A stretch of 64,000 nt of DNA from Sphingobium sp. EM0848. GTDB taxonomy: Bacteria; Pseudomonadota; Alphaproteobacteria; Sphingomonadales; Sphingomonadaceae. Each line of letters opens with the position of its first letter. Positions within the stretch are counted from its first letter, which is position 1. The translations under genes and the position numbers were made by a program. The notes under the pieces were generated by a model, which saw only the letters and a list, made by a program, of their open reading frames with translations, was not told the DNA's origin and did no database searches. Below, in pieces: positions 9,663 to 17,683 of this stretch. The stretch covers positions 2,046,001 to 2,110,000 of the forward strand of contig NZ_JABXWB010000001.1 of NCBI RefSeq assembly GCF_013375555.1. Reading direction: 5' to 3'.

Positions 9663-10262
9663 ATGTTGAAAAAGACCCTTCTCCCTTCCCTGCTCGCCCT
9701 TGGCCTAAGCGCCTGCGCCACCGCCATTCCTCCGGTCGAGGTGACGCGATTCCATATCGACAATCCGGTGCGCAGCGGAACCGTCGCGGTCGAGGAAATG
9801 GCAGGAAATCCCGATGTCGGACTGGAATTCCGCACCTATGCCGCCGCCGTCGATCAGGAATTGCAGCGGGCGGGTTTCACCGCCGCCGGGGAAGGCGCGA
9901 AGAGCGAATATGTCGCGCTGGTGGGCTTCCGCCGGACCTTTCGGGAAGCCAATGACTACGGCAATAACGGCAAGCCGGTGAGCGTCGGCATGGGCGGAGC
10001 CGTGGGGAGCCGTGGCTATTCCGGCCTTGGCCTTGGGATCGGCATCAACCTGTCGGGCAAGCCCAAGGGGCAGGTAGTCACCGAATTGCAGGTGCAGATC
10101 CGCCGCCGCGCCGATTCGACCACCATCTGGGAAGGCCGCGCGCAGACGCTGGCGCGCGAAGGCACGCCCGCCGCGCAGCCGGGCCTGGCCGCGCAGAAGC
10201 TCGCGGCGGCGTTGATCGGGGGCTATCCGGGAGAATCGGGTCGGACTATAACCGTCAAATGA
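9663..10262 (+). CDS. DUF4136-family lipoprotein
   Basis: Predicted outer-membrane lipoprotein of 199 residues. The signal peptide ends in a lipobox (LALGLSAC), giving Cys at about residue 18. The mature part matches DUF4136: GTVAVEEMAGNPDVGLEFRTY, AAVDQELQRAGF and TELQVQIRRRADSTTIWEGRA. Function unknown. The ATG at 9663 was chosen because the signal peptide begins there. The stop overlaps the following carboxypeptidase start by four bases (ATGA). Confidence 0.88.
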   Translation: MLKKTLLPSLLALGLSACATAIPPVEVTRFHIDNPVRSGTVAVEEMAGNPDVGLEFRTYAAAVDQELQRAGFTAAGEGAKSEYVALVGFRRTFREANDYGNNGKPVSVGMGGAVGSRGYSGLGLGIGINLSGKPKGQVVTELQVQIRRRADSTTIWEGRAQTLAREGTPAAQPGLAAQKLAAALIGGYPGESGRTITVK

Positions 10263-11392
10263 CCATCTCGATCACGAGCGCTTTCGACAGCGGCAATATT
10301 CGCCTTGTTTCCCTGAACGATAGTCCGGCCGGCGTCCGCGCCGAGCTGGAGATCGTGAAGGACCGGCAGAGCGACTTCTACCAATGGTTCCACTTCCGCG
10401 TGGCGGGCGTGGCCGGGCGAGAGGTCGAGCTGGCGATCACCAATTGCGGTGCGTCGGCCTATCCCGACGGCTGGCCGGGCTACAAGGCGCGCTTCAGCGA
10501 GGATCGCGAGAACTGGATGCTGGCGGACACCCGCTATGCCGACGGCACTTTGACGATCCGCCTGTCGCCCGATGCCAATGCGGTGTGGCTCGCCTATTTC
10601 GCGCCCTATTCGATGGAACGGCACCATGATCTGGTCGCCTGGGCCGCGTCACAGCCGGGGGTCGAGCATCGGGAACTGGGACTGACGCTCGACCGGCAGC
10701 CGCTCGACCTGCTGGTGCTGGGCGACGGGCCGAAGAAGGTCTGGCTCTATGCCCGCCAGCATCCGGGCGAGAGCATGGCCGAATGGTGGATGGAAGGGGC
10801 GCTGGAGCGGCTCTGCGACGAAGAGGATGCCGTAGCGCGGCTGCTGCGGCAAAAAGCGACCTTCTACATCGTGCCGAACATGAATCCCGACGGCAGCCGT
10901 CGCGGGCATTTGCGAACCAATGCGGTGGGGATCAACCTCAACCGCGAATGGCATGAACCGTCGATGGAGAAGAGCCCGGAAGTCTATCTGGTGCGCGCCG
11001 CGATGGACAAGGCGGGCGTGGATTTCGCCATGGACATGCATGGCGATGAGGCGATCGCCGCGGTGTTCCTGGCGGGGTTCGAGGGGGTTCCCTCGATCAC
11101 CGAACGGCAATTGGGGCTGTACCGCCGCTATCGCGATACGCTGGCCGCCCGGACGCCCGACTTCCAGACGAAGAAGGGCTATCCCGTGGCGCCGGAGGGC
11201 AAGGCGAACCTTTCCATGTCGACCAACCAGCTGGCCGAGCGCTTCGGCGCGGTGGCGATGACGCTGGAAATGCCGTTCAAGGATAATGACGACCTGCCCG
11301 ACCATGATTTCGGGTGGTCGCCGGCGCGCTCGATCCAGCTTGCCAAGGATTGCCTGGGCGTGCTGGCGGAGATGATCGACGAGATCGGATAG
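10259..11392 (+). CDS. M14-family cytosolic zinc carboxypeptidase
   Basis: Metallocarboxypeptidase of 377 residues, no signal peptide. An N-terminal beta-rich domain (about 1-125, WFHFRV...) precedes the M14 catalytic domain. Zinc ligands are the His and Glu of RQHPGESMAEWW and the His of AMDMHGDE; NMNPDG and NLNREW are the substrate-binding segments. This arrangement matches the CCP/AGBL-like cytosolic carboxypeptidases, which trim C-terminal residues. The bacterial substrate is unknown. It is translationally coupled to the DUF4136 lipoprotein. Confidence 0.9.
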   Translation: MTISITSAFDSGNIRLVSLNDSPAGVRAELEIVKDRQSDFYQWFHFRVAGVAGREVELAITNCGASAYPDGWPGYKARFSEDRENWMLADTRYADGTLTIRLSPDANAVWLAYFAPYSMERHHDLVAWAASQPGVEHRELGLTLDRQPLDLLVLGDGPKKVWLYARQHPGESMAEWWMEGALERLCDEEDAVARLLRQKATFYIVPNMNPDGSRRGHLRTNAVGINLNREWHEPSMEKSPEVYLVRAAMDKAGVDFAMDMHGDEAIAAVFLAGFEGVPSITERQLGLYRRYRDTLAARTPDFQTKKGYPVAPEGKANLSMSTNQLAERFGAVAMTLEMPFKDNDDLPDHDFGWSPARSIQLAKDCLGVLAEMIDEIG

Positions 11393-11400
11393 GGTTAGTT

Positions 11401-11447
11401 GCATGGACTCCTCCCCCTCCCGCTTGGGAAGGGGGAGAAGCCCATGC
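11401..11447. repeat. Palindromic repeat between convergent genes, possible bidirectional terminator
   Basis: Long imperfect hairpin with outer arms GCATGG/CCATGC (11401-11406, 11442-11447) and inner arms CTCCCCCTCCC/GGGAAGGGGGAG around GCTT. It lies between the stops of the convergent carboxypeptidase and dienelactone-hydrolase genes. There is no T-tract, so a structural repeat is as likely as a terminator. Confidence 0.5.
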
Positions 11448-11454
11448 CAAGCCC

Positions 11455-12174
11455 TCAGGCGAACAGATCGCCCAGAAAGTCCACCATGGAACGGAAGCTG
11501 CGACGGTCGGCATCCGGCTGATAGGCCAGCCCCTTTTCCCGCATCCTGGCGTCATGGTCGGTGAAAGCGTGGCCGGTATGGCCATAGGCGTGGATTTGCC
11601 AGTCGCAACCGGCCTCGGTCAGTTCCTTCCCCAGCGCGACGGTGGCCTCGGGCGGCGCGATGGGGTCGTCCCAGCCATGACAGACCAGCAGTTTCGCGCC
11701 GATCTTCGCAGAGGGAAAGGGCGGTGCGTCATAGACGCCGTGGAAGCTGACGCCGCCCGCAATGTCCGCGCCGGAACGGGCAAGGTCGAGCACGCATTTG
11801 CCGCCAAAGCAGAAACCGATGGCAGCGGTGCGGCCCTCATCCGCCTCGGCCAGCGATTTCAGCACGGCATGGGCGGCGTTCAGCCGATCGCGCAGCAATC
11901 CGCGGTCGGCGTTCAGTTCGGCCATATAGCGGCCCATGTCCGGGTCCGCGCGGGTGGTACGCTTGCCCTGACCGAAAACATCCGCGACGAGGACGGTGTA
12001 GCCCAGCGCCGCGACCCTCTCCGCATAGGCGAAATCGGCTTCCTTGGTGCCCAGCACATTGGGGAAGAGCAGGATGCCGGGACGCGGCGCGGAAACGGCA
12101 TCGTCGAACACGGCCATGCTCTCGAACAGGCCGCCGGGGCCTTCATGGACGGTGACGCGACGGGTGATGGTCAT
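11455..12174 (-). CDS. Dienelactone hydrolase family protein
   Basis: Alpha/beta-hydrolase of 239 residues. The nucleophile elbow is GFCFGGKC, with the Cys nucleophile of dienelactone hydrolases instead of Ser. The acid lies in CHGWDDPIAPP and the His in YGHTGHAFTDH. Family members open lactone rings in chlorocatechol-type pathways or act as general carboxyl esterases. No catabolic genes flank it, so the substrate stays open. Confidence 0.9.
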   Translation of the reverse strand: MTITRRVTVHEGPGGLFESMAVFDDAVSAPRPGILLFPNVLGTKEADFAYAERVAALGYTVLVADVFGQGKRTTRADPDMGRYMAELNADRGLLRDRLNAAHAVLKSLAEADEGRTAAIGFCFGGKCVLDLARSGADIAGGVSFHGVYDAPPFPSAKIGAKLLVCHGWDDPIAPPEATVALGKELTEAGCDWQIHAYGHTGHAFTDHDARMREKGLAYQPDADRRSFRSMVDFLGDLFA

Positions 12175-12237
12175 GGGCAGTTCCTTCGGGCTGGAGGATG
12201 AACAATGAAGGCAAAGGGCGTAGCCCTGATTGACCCG

Positions 12238-12531
12238 TTACCGCCAGTCGAAGCTCAACGGCGCCTCGCGAAAAGCGAAGCGGTCGAGATGATCCGCCAC
12301 CACCTGCTTGAAGCGTTCGACATCGGCTCCCTCCTCCGGCTCGATGGTGACGGTCAGGGCTTCGGCCCCGGCCGCCATCCGAATCGGCCCCATGGGAAAG
12401 GCAATCACGCCCTGCTGCGCGTCGAATTCGGTGTCGAACTTATGCCCCCAATGCTTGCATAGCTGCTGGAGATAGCGGCTGGCATGGGCGGTCGGCACAT
12501 TTGCGGTGAGGCTTTGGGCAATTGGGGCCAC
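12238..12531 (-). CDS. DUF2218 domain-containing protein
   Basis: Small cytoplasmic protein of 97 residues matching DUF2218 (TANVPTAHASRYLQQLCKHWGHK, EALTVTIEP, VVADHLDRFAFRE). Homologues often sit beside siderophore-interaction or PadR-type genes, but no function is established. It starts three bases after the PadR-family stop, so it belongs to that transcription unit and may be regulated by it. Confidence 0.85.
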   Translation of the reverse strand: MAPIAQSLTANVPTAHASRYLQQLCKHWGHKFDTEFDAQQGVIAFPMGPIRMAAGAEALTVTIEPEEGADVERFKQVVADHLDRFAFREAPLSFDWR

Positions 12532-12534
12532 GGG

Positions 12535-13152
12535 TCAGAGCCTTTCGATCTTGCTGGCGGCCTCGTCGATCAGCGAGGCGACGTCGAACATGGTCTGGGC
12601 ATCCGCCCCTTCCTTTTCAAGCCGCGCCCGGACCGCCATGCCCAGATTGTGCATCGCCCGTCGAATCGGCGCGCCATCGACACGCTCGGCCTTCTTCGCC
12701 AGTGAACCAAGACGATCCATGACCTCCTTCACGCCTTCGGCCTGTTCGGCCAGATGGGCCGACCCCGCTGGCGTGATGGCGAAGAGCTTGCGGCTGCTTT
12801 CACCCGGCTGCTCGGCGATCAGGTCCATGTCCGCCAGCAATGTCAGCGTCGGATAGACGACGCCCGGACTGGGCGCATAGACCTCTCCCGACAGGCTCTG
12901 GATCTCGCGGATCAGGTCATAGCCGTGACGGGGGCTGTCCGCGATCAGCTTGAGCAGAATGAGTTTGAGCGCGTCATTGCCGAACAGGCGCCGACGGCCA
13001 CCGCCCCGCCCTCCGCCAAAGCGCCCGCCGCCTCCGAAAGGCCCTCCTTCGAAGCGGCCGCCAAAGGGACCGCGATCGAAACCTTCCGGCCCGAAAAAGC
13101 GGCCACGACCGAAATCGCGGCGCCCGCCGCGATGAGGATGATGAAAATGCAT
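12535..13152 (-). CDS. PadR-family transcriptional regulator with Gly/Arg-rich N terminus
   Basis: Winged-helix repressor of about 205 residues. The PadR domain starts near residue 55: LKLILLKLIADSPRHGYDLIREI, then SPGVVYPTLTLLADMDLI and a C-terminal dimerisation helix. Residues 1-50 are almost only Gly, Arg, Phe and His (GGPFGGGGRFGGGRGGGRRR), a low-complexity tail not part of the PadR fold. I prefer the ATG at 13152 (MHFHHPH); an ATG at 13176 is also possible. Neither has a clear Shine-Dalgarno site. It is followed by the DUF2218 gene. Two GATATATC palindromes upstream suggest autoregulation. Confidence 0.9.
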   Translation of the reverse strand: MHFHHPHRGGRRDFGRGRFFGPEGFDRGPFGGRFEGGPFGGGGRFGGGRGGGRRRLFGNDALKLILLKLIADSPRHGYDLIREIQSLSGEVYAPSPGVVYPTLTLLADMDLIAEQPGESSRKLFAITPAGSAHLAEQAEGVKEVMDRLGSLAKKAERVDGAPIRRAMHNLGMAVRARLEKEGADAQTMFDVASLIDEAASKIERL

Positions 13153-13186
13153 ATAGGAGTCTCTCAACTGTTTCATGATGCGTTTA

Positions 13187-13229
13187 GATATATCTTAAAA
13201 AAGGACGCCGTCAAGATTTACGATATATC
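13187..13229. promoter_or_regulatory. Candidate PadR operator: two GATATATC palindromes
   Basis: GATATATC occurs at 13187-13194 (within the longer palindrome AGATATATCT) and at 13222-13229, 35 bases apart, just upstream of the padR-family start, in an AT-rich island in otherwise GC-rich DNA. The spacing is about 3.3 helical turns. The operator role is inferred from position and symmetry. Confidence 0.5.
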
Positions 13230-13269
13230 TTTTTATATCTCATGTGCCTGCTCTCGCACCCAAACGGAA

Positions 13270-13302
13270 AAGGCCCGCCGGACACAGGGTCCGGCGGGCC
13301 TT
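13270..13302 (-). terminator. Rho-independent terminator downstream of grpE
   Basis: Perfect 13-bp stem AAGGCCCGCCGGA/TCCGGCGGGCCTT with a 7-base loop. On the minus strand it is followed by TTTTCC. It lies 25 bases beyond the grpE stop. Confidence 0.8.
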
Positions 13303-13326
13303 CGCATTTTTAAACCGACAAGCCTG

Positions 13327-13881
13327 TCAGTCGGGCTTTTTCGCCACGCTGACCAGCGCCGGACGCAGCAACCGATCCTTGATCGTATAGCCTGCCTGCA
13401 TCTCGACCAGCACCGTACCCGGCTCCGCATCGGCGGAGGGCACTTCCATCATCGCCTGATGCTTGTTGGGGTCCAGCGGCTGGCCGACCGACTCCAGCTT
13501 CTCGATGCCGTTGCGGCCGAAGACGGCCTCCAGCTCGCGCCCGGTGGCCTCCAGTCCCGCGACCAGTCCCTTGAACTTCTCGTCCTCACGCAGATCGGCG
13601 GGAATCGCCTGAAGCGCCCGCCCCAGATTGTCCGCCACCGACAGCATGTCCCGGGCGAAGGACGTCGCGGCATAGGAGCGCGCGTCGGCCAGTTCCTTTT
13701 CCAGCCGCCGCCGCACATTCTGCGTCTCGGCATGGGCATAGAGGACGTCCTGCTTGGCGGTCGCCAGCTCGTTTTCCAATGCGGTGATCCTTTCCGCCGC
13801 CGCGTCGCCAACCGGCGCCGCATCCTCGGGCAGTTCGTCCACAAGTTCGGTATTTTCGATATTCTGTTTTTCTTCGCTCAT
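13327..13881 (-). CDS. grpE: Nucleotide exchange factor GrpE
   Basis: Co-chaperone that releases ADP from DnaK (184 residues). The N-terminal acidic segment leads into a long coiled-coil helix (about 30-85, ENELATAKQDVLYAHAETQN, VRRRLEKE). The C-terminal beta-wing domain shows GRNGIEKLESVGQPLDPNKH, HQAMMEV and VLVEMQAGYTIKDRLLRPA, the family signature. Its ATG overlaps the hrcA stop by four bases, the common hrcA-grpE heat-shock operon. dnaK is not in the window. Confidence 0.97.
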   Translation of the reverse strand: MSEEKQNIENTELVDELPEDAAPVGDAAAERITALENELATAKQDVLYAHAETQNVRRRLEKELADARSYAATSFARDMLSVADNLGRALQAIPADLREDEKFKGLVAGLEATGRELEAVFGRNGIEKLESVGQPLDPNKHQAMMEVPSADAEPGTVLVEMQAGYTIKDRLLRPALVSVAKKPD

Positions 13882-14921
13882 CTCATCAATCTCGACAGCG
13901 TCTGCGCAGTGAAGTCCACCATGGGGATCACCCGCGCATAGTTCAAGCGCGTCGGCCCGATTACGCCGACCACGCCCACCACCCGGCCGTCACCGCCCCG
14001 GTAAGGCGCGGCTATGACCGAAGAACCCGACAGGGAAAAGAGCTTGTTTTCCGAGCCGATGAAGATTTTGGTCGCGCTGCCCGCCAAAGCGCTTTCCAGC
14101 AGGTGCGAAATTTCCTGCTTGCCTTCAAGCTGTTCCAGCAGTTGCCGCACCCGCTCCAGATCGGCGGCGGTGCCGTCATCCAGCAGATGCGCCTGCCCCC
14201 GCACGATCAGCACGGGGCGCTCGTCCGCATCCTGCGACCAGACGGCAATACCGCGCGCCACCAATTCCCGCGCCGCGCCCTGCAACGCGTGACGTTCATG
14301 CTCCAGTTCGCGCTGCAAGGCCTCGCCCGCCTGCGCAAGCGTCATCCCGCCAAAGCGCGCCGACATGAAATTGGCCGCCTCATTCAGCATCATCGGCGTC
14401 ACGCCGATGGGCAGGTCGACCATGCGATTTTCGATGGACCCGTCCTGCCCCACCAGCACGGCCAGCGCCTGCCGCTCGTTCAACGGCACGAAACCGAATT
14501 GCCGCAGCACCGGCTCGCGCTTGGGCACCATCACGATGCCCGCACAGGCGGACAGGCCCGACAGCGCCGCCGTGGCCGCCGACAGCGCCTCCTCGATCGG
14601 TCCGCCTTCGGAAATCCCGGCCTCGATGGCGCGCCGCTCCTCCATCGAAGGCTCCGCCGCCTGCATCATGCCGTCGACGAAGAGCCTGAGGCCGGTTTCG
14701 GTCGGCATCCGCCCCGCAGAGGTATGCGGCGCGGCCAGCAGGCCCAGTTCCTCCAGATCCTGCATCACATTGCGGATGGAGGCGGGGGACAGGCTCAAGC
14801 TTGCCATCTTGCTGATCGTGCGCGAAGCGACGGGCAGTCCGGTCCCGAGATAGCTCTCGACCACCAGACGGAAAACGTCGCGCGCCCGTTCGTTCAACTC
14901 AGTGATCGGGGTGACCGCCAT
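13878..14921 (-). CDS. hrcA: Heat-inducible transcription repressor HrcA
   Basis: Repressor of class I heat-shock genes (347 residues) that binds the CIRCE inverted repeat and depends on GroEL for activity. The N terminus has the winged-helix domain (ELNERARDVFRLVVESYLGTG, SPASIRNVMQDLEELGLL), then the GAF-like and dimerisation domains, ending in the signature GVVGVIGPTRLNYARVIPMVD. It is followed by grpE. I saw no CIRCE element (TTAGCACTC-N9-GAGTGCTAA) in the 44 bases before its start, so this operon may not be autoregulated through CIRCE. Confidence 0.96.
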   Translation of the reverse strand: MAVTPITELNERARDVFRLVVESYLGTGLPVASRTISKMASLSLSPASIRNVMQDLEELGLLAAPHTSAGRMPTETGLRLFVDGMMQAAEPSMEERRAIEAGISEGGPIEEALSAATAALSGLSACAGIVMVPKREPVLRQFGFVPLNERQALAVLVGQDGSIENRMVDLPIGVTPMMLNEAANFMSARFGGMTLAQAGEALQRELEHERHALQGAARELVARGIAVWSQDADERPVLIVRGQAHLLDDGTAADLERVRQLLEQLEGKQEISHLLESALAGSATKIFIGSENKLFSLSGSSVIAAPYRGGDGRVVGVVGVIGPTRLNYARVIPMVDFTAQTLSRLMR

Positions 14922-14965
14922 AAGGATTATCTAGGCAAGCATCGGCGCGCGCTCAAGCCCGCCAA

Positions 14966-15481
14966 TCACTTGCCCTTGGCGGCGGTGGGTTTCACCATCG
15001 CCGCAATGTCCAGCATTTTGGGAATGGACGCGATGGTCGCGCGCAACCTGCCATAGCCCGCATCCATGCAGCCCGACTGGAATTCCAGTCGGGTCGGCTG
15101 CGCACCGTCGCGCGTCCATTCGATCACATAGCCGGGCATGTCGGTCGCGAAGCGGGCGCAATTCTCGCCCTGCCCGATTCGCTTCGATGTCCCCTGCGCG
15201 GGCCGGAACTGCGCCAGCGCAGTGCGGAAACGACGATATTGCAGGGGAGTCACGGTAAAGCGGGTCGGCCCCGGCACGGCGGTAAAGCGCTGCGGCTCGA
15301 TCAACCCGGACCCGTCCGGCGTCACGCGCAGGGTATAGCTGGGGCAGGCGCCGAAACAGGAGCCGGCGGAAAATCGGATCGTGTCGCCGGCAGCCGTCGG
15401 CTTCTCCAGCTCGGTCTGTTCCGTCGCGCAAGCGCCCAGCAGCGCCGTCGCCGCCAAAATCATGATCGCTTTCGTCCCCAT
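14966..15481 (-). CDS. DUF6438-type lipoprotein
   Basis: Predicted lipoprotein of 171 residues. The signal peptide [12 protein letters not shown] ends in a lipobox cysteine. The mature part carries the DUF6438 pattern [25 protein letters not shown], with two cysteines close together, plus later cysteines in GENCARF and QSGCMDAG that may form disulphides. Function unknown. I placed the start at 15481 where the signal peptide begins; the open frame upstream overlies rph. It lies downstream of the divergent rph-rdgB promoter region, before hrcA. Confidence 0.82.
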   Translation of the reverse strand: MGTKAIMILAATALLGACATEQTELEKPTAAGDTIRFSAGSCFGACPSYTLRVTPDGSGLIEPQRFTAVPGPTRFTVTPLQYRRFRTALAQFRPAQGTSKRIGQGENCARFATDMPGYVIEWTRDGAQPTRLEFQSGCMDAGYGRLRATIASIPKMLDIAAMVKPTAAKGK

Positions 15482-15578
15482 GCCCCGTTCCCTAGCATCT
15501 TTCGCATATATCGCCACTGGCAAGACTGCGCGCCTGCCGCTAAGCCGCACCCGTACAACGCTTCGGAGAAGAAATTTT

Positions 15579-16295
15579 ATGCGTCCTTCCGGCCGCGCGC
15601 CCGACCAGATGCGCGAAATCACCATGGAACCCGGCTTCACCATCCATGCCGAGGGCAGCTGCCTCGTCAGTTTCGGCGACACCCGCGTCCTGTGCACCGC
15701 CTCGATCGAGGAAAAGGTCCCCCCCTTCCTGCGCGGCAAGGGATCGGGCTGGGTCACGGCGGAATATGGCATGCTGCCCCGCGCCACCCACACCCGCGGC
15801 AGCCGCGAGGCCGCCAAGGGCAAGCAGTCGGGCCGCACCCAGGAAATCCAGCGCCTGATCGGCCGCTCGCTGCGCGCCGTGGTCGATCTGGAAAAGCTGG
15901 GCGAGCGCCAGATCGTGGTCGATTGCGACGTGATCCAGGCCGATGGCGGCACCCGCACCGCCGCCATTTCGGGCAGCTGGGTCGCGCTGCGCATCGCCAT
16001 CGACAAGCTGCTGGCGTCGGGCGCGCTCAAGGAAGACCCGATCATGCAGAAGGTCGCGGCGATCAGCTGCGGCATCTATAACGGCACGCCCGTCCTCGAC
16101 CTCGACTATGCCGAGGACAGCAATGCGCAGGCCGACGCCAACCTCATCCTGACCGGCGATGGCAAATTTGCGGAAGTGCAGGCGACCGCGGAAGGCGCTA
16201 CCTATGACGAGGAAGAGCTGCTTCGCCTGCTGCGTCTCGCCCGCATCGGCTGCGCGCAGATCTTCGCGGCGCAGGACAAGGCTACGGGACGATAA
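15579..16295 (+). CDS. rph: Ribonuclease PH
   Basis: Phosphorolytic 3'-exoribonuclease that trims tRNA 3' ends (238 residues, typical). The start [14 protein letters not shown] is the conserved family N terminus, with GGAGAAG upstream. Visible family motifs are [73 protein letters not shown] and [14 protein letters not shown]. It is followed one base after its stop by rdgB. Confidence 0.96.
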   Translation: MRPSGRAPDQMREITMEPGFTIHAEGSCLVSFGDTRVLCTASIEEKVPPFLRGKGSGWVTAEYGMLPRATHTRGSREAAKGKQSGRTQEIQRLIGRSLRAVVDLEKLGERQIVVDCDVIQADGGTRTAAISGSWVALRIAIDKLLASGALKEDPIMQKVAAISCGIYNGTPVLDLDYAEDSNAQADANLILTGDGKFAEVQATAEGATYDEEELLRLLRLARIGCAQIFAAQDKATGR

Positions 16296-16296
16296 G

Positions 16297-16926
16297 ATGA
16301 GCGACGAGTTCGGACAGGAACAGGCGATCCGCAAGCTGGGGCCGGGCAGGCTGGTGATCGCCAGCCACAATCCCGGCAAGGTACGCGAAATTGGCGAACT
16401 GCTGGCGCCCTATGGCATTGAAACGGTGTCCGCCGCCGCGCTGGACCTGCCCGAACCCGATGAGACCGGCACGACCTTCATCGCCAATGCGGAGCTGAAG
16501 GCGATGCAGGCGGCCGATCTTTCCGGCCTGCCCGCGCTGGCCGACGATAGCGGCCTGTGCGTCGAGGCGCTGAACGGCGATCCCGGCATCTTCTCCGCCC
16601 GCTGGGCTGGCGAGACCAAGGATTTCGGCCTCGCCATGCAACTGGTCCACGACAATATGGCGGCCCAGGGACCGGAAGTCGGCCATGGCGCGCATTTCGT
16701 CTGCGCCCTCGCCCTCGCCTGGCCCGACGGCCATGTCGAGGTGTTCGAAGGCCGCGTCGACGGCACGATCGTCTGGCCGCCGCGTGGGGACAAGGGCTTT
16801 GGCTATGACCCCATCTTCCAACCGCACGGCCACACTATCAGCTTCGGTGAGATGGAGCCGGAAAAGAAGCATGCCATGAGCCACCGCGCCGATGCGTTCC
16901 GGCAGATGGTGGCGGCGGTTTTCTGA
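16297..16926 (+). CDS. rdgB: Non-canonical purine NTP pyrophosphatase (RdgB/HAM1)
   Basis: House-cleaning enzyme that hydrolyses dITP and XTP to monophosphates, keeping them out of DNA and RNA. It has 209 residues. The N terminus [18 protein letters not shown] contains the SHNxGK nucleotide-binding motif. [35 protein letters not shown] and the C-terminal [10 protein letters not shown] complete the active site. A 16-residue extension precedes the motif. It is tightly linked to rph; start ATG at 16297. Confidence 0.95.
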   Translation: MSDEFGQEQAIRKLGPGRLVIASHNPGKVREIGELLAPYGIETVSAAALDLPEPDETGTTFIANAELKAMQAADLSGLPALADDSGLCVEALNGDPGIFSARWAGETKDFGLAMQLVHDNMAAQGPEVGHGAHFVCALALAWPDGHVEVFEGRVDGTIVWPPRGDKGFGYDPIFQPHGHTISFGEMEPEKKHAMSHRADAFRQMVAAVF

Positions 16927-16963
16927 CCGATCCCCTCCTTCGGGGGAGAGGGGTCAGTCTCTG

Positions 16964-17683
16964 TCACTCGCCCCCGGCAAATTGGGGCGGCGTCGCCGGA
17001 TCGCGATCCAACGGCCCCATGCCGAACCTGTTCCCCGCCGGATAATAGCGGCAGACGAGATAGTCGTAGCTCGCCCCTTCGGCGAGCGCGCATCCGACCT
17101 TGCGCGTGCCGCGCCAGATGATCTGGGTATAATGGCCCACATCCTCCCAACGCCCCGTCGAACTGAGATCGGGCAGCTTGCCGCCCCGCAGGAAATAGCG
17201 CTTCTCATCGAGGAAGGAGCCGACCATCACCTCATAGTCATAAAGGCCCCGCGACCCCATCCAGAGATTCTCGCCGCTCGGAATGGCGCGACTGGCACGG
17301 GGCGAATGGCGGAAGATATTGGTCTGCGCCATCTGCCGGGCATAGCGCGCCGCGTCGGCCGCCAAAGCGCTGTCCCACGCCAGCGGCGCCAGCCCCAGCG
17401 ACTCGCGCTCCTCATTCTGCATGCCCAGCGCAACCTCGCGCAGCAGACCGTCGTCGCGGTCCGCTTCCTCCATGCCGTAATAGGATGGCGGCATGGTCGG
17501 TGGCAGGGAATGCGTTCCATGAGAGGGCGCTGCGCCACCCTGCCCCGCAACCGCCAGCAAAATGCCCGCCAACGCTAACCGCGCCGGCCAAATCCGTGGA
17601 GAGCGCCTTTGATTATCGCATCGCTTTTGCAAAAAACCGGTTCCCACTTTTTTGCGCGATGCTTTAGAACCACCCCCACTCAT
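16964..17683 (-). CDS. CAP-domain (SCP/PR-1-like) secreted protein, start uncertain
   Basis: Secreted or periplasmic protein with a CAP domain (about 120 C-terminal residues): LREVALGMQNEERESLGL, AQTNIFRHSP, ENLW and the signature VGHYTQIIWRGTRKVGCA. A hydrophobic signal segment (LALAGILLAVAGQGGAAP) precedes it. The only upstream ATG that fits is at 17683, which overlaps the hemW ATG on the opposite strand (CATG). That would give an unusually long basic n-region encoded partly by the palindromic repeat at 17618-17662. GTG at 17647 or a TTG in the hydrophobic stretch are alternatives. Function unknown. Confidence 0.8.
   Translation of the reverse strand: MSGGGSKASRKKVGTGFLQKRCDNQRRSPRIWPARLALAGILLAVAGQGGAAPSHGTHSLPPTMPPSYYGMEEADRDDGLLREVALGMQNEERESLGLAPLAWDSALAADAARYARQMAQTNIFRHSPRASRAIPSGENLWMGSRGLYDYEVMVGSFLDEKRYFLRGGKLPDLSSTGRWEDVGHYTQIIWRGTRKVGCALAEGASYDYLVCRYYPAGNRFGMGPLDRDPATPPQFAGGE
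17618..17662. repeat. Palindromic repeat (ACCGGTTCCCACTTTT family), copy 2
   Basis: GCATCGC (17618-17624) and GCGATGC (17656-17662) flank AAAAAACCGGTTCCCACTTTTTT, nearly the same as the copy at 9288-9332. It lies between hemW and the CAP-domain gene, and inside the latter's possible 5' coding region. Confidence 0.75.

Noticed and set aside
14922..14965. CIRCE element upstream of hrcA
   Set aside because: No TTAGCACTC-N9-GAGTGCTAA pattern or close variant is present.
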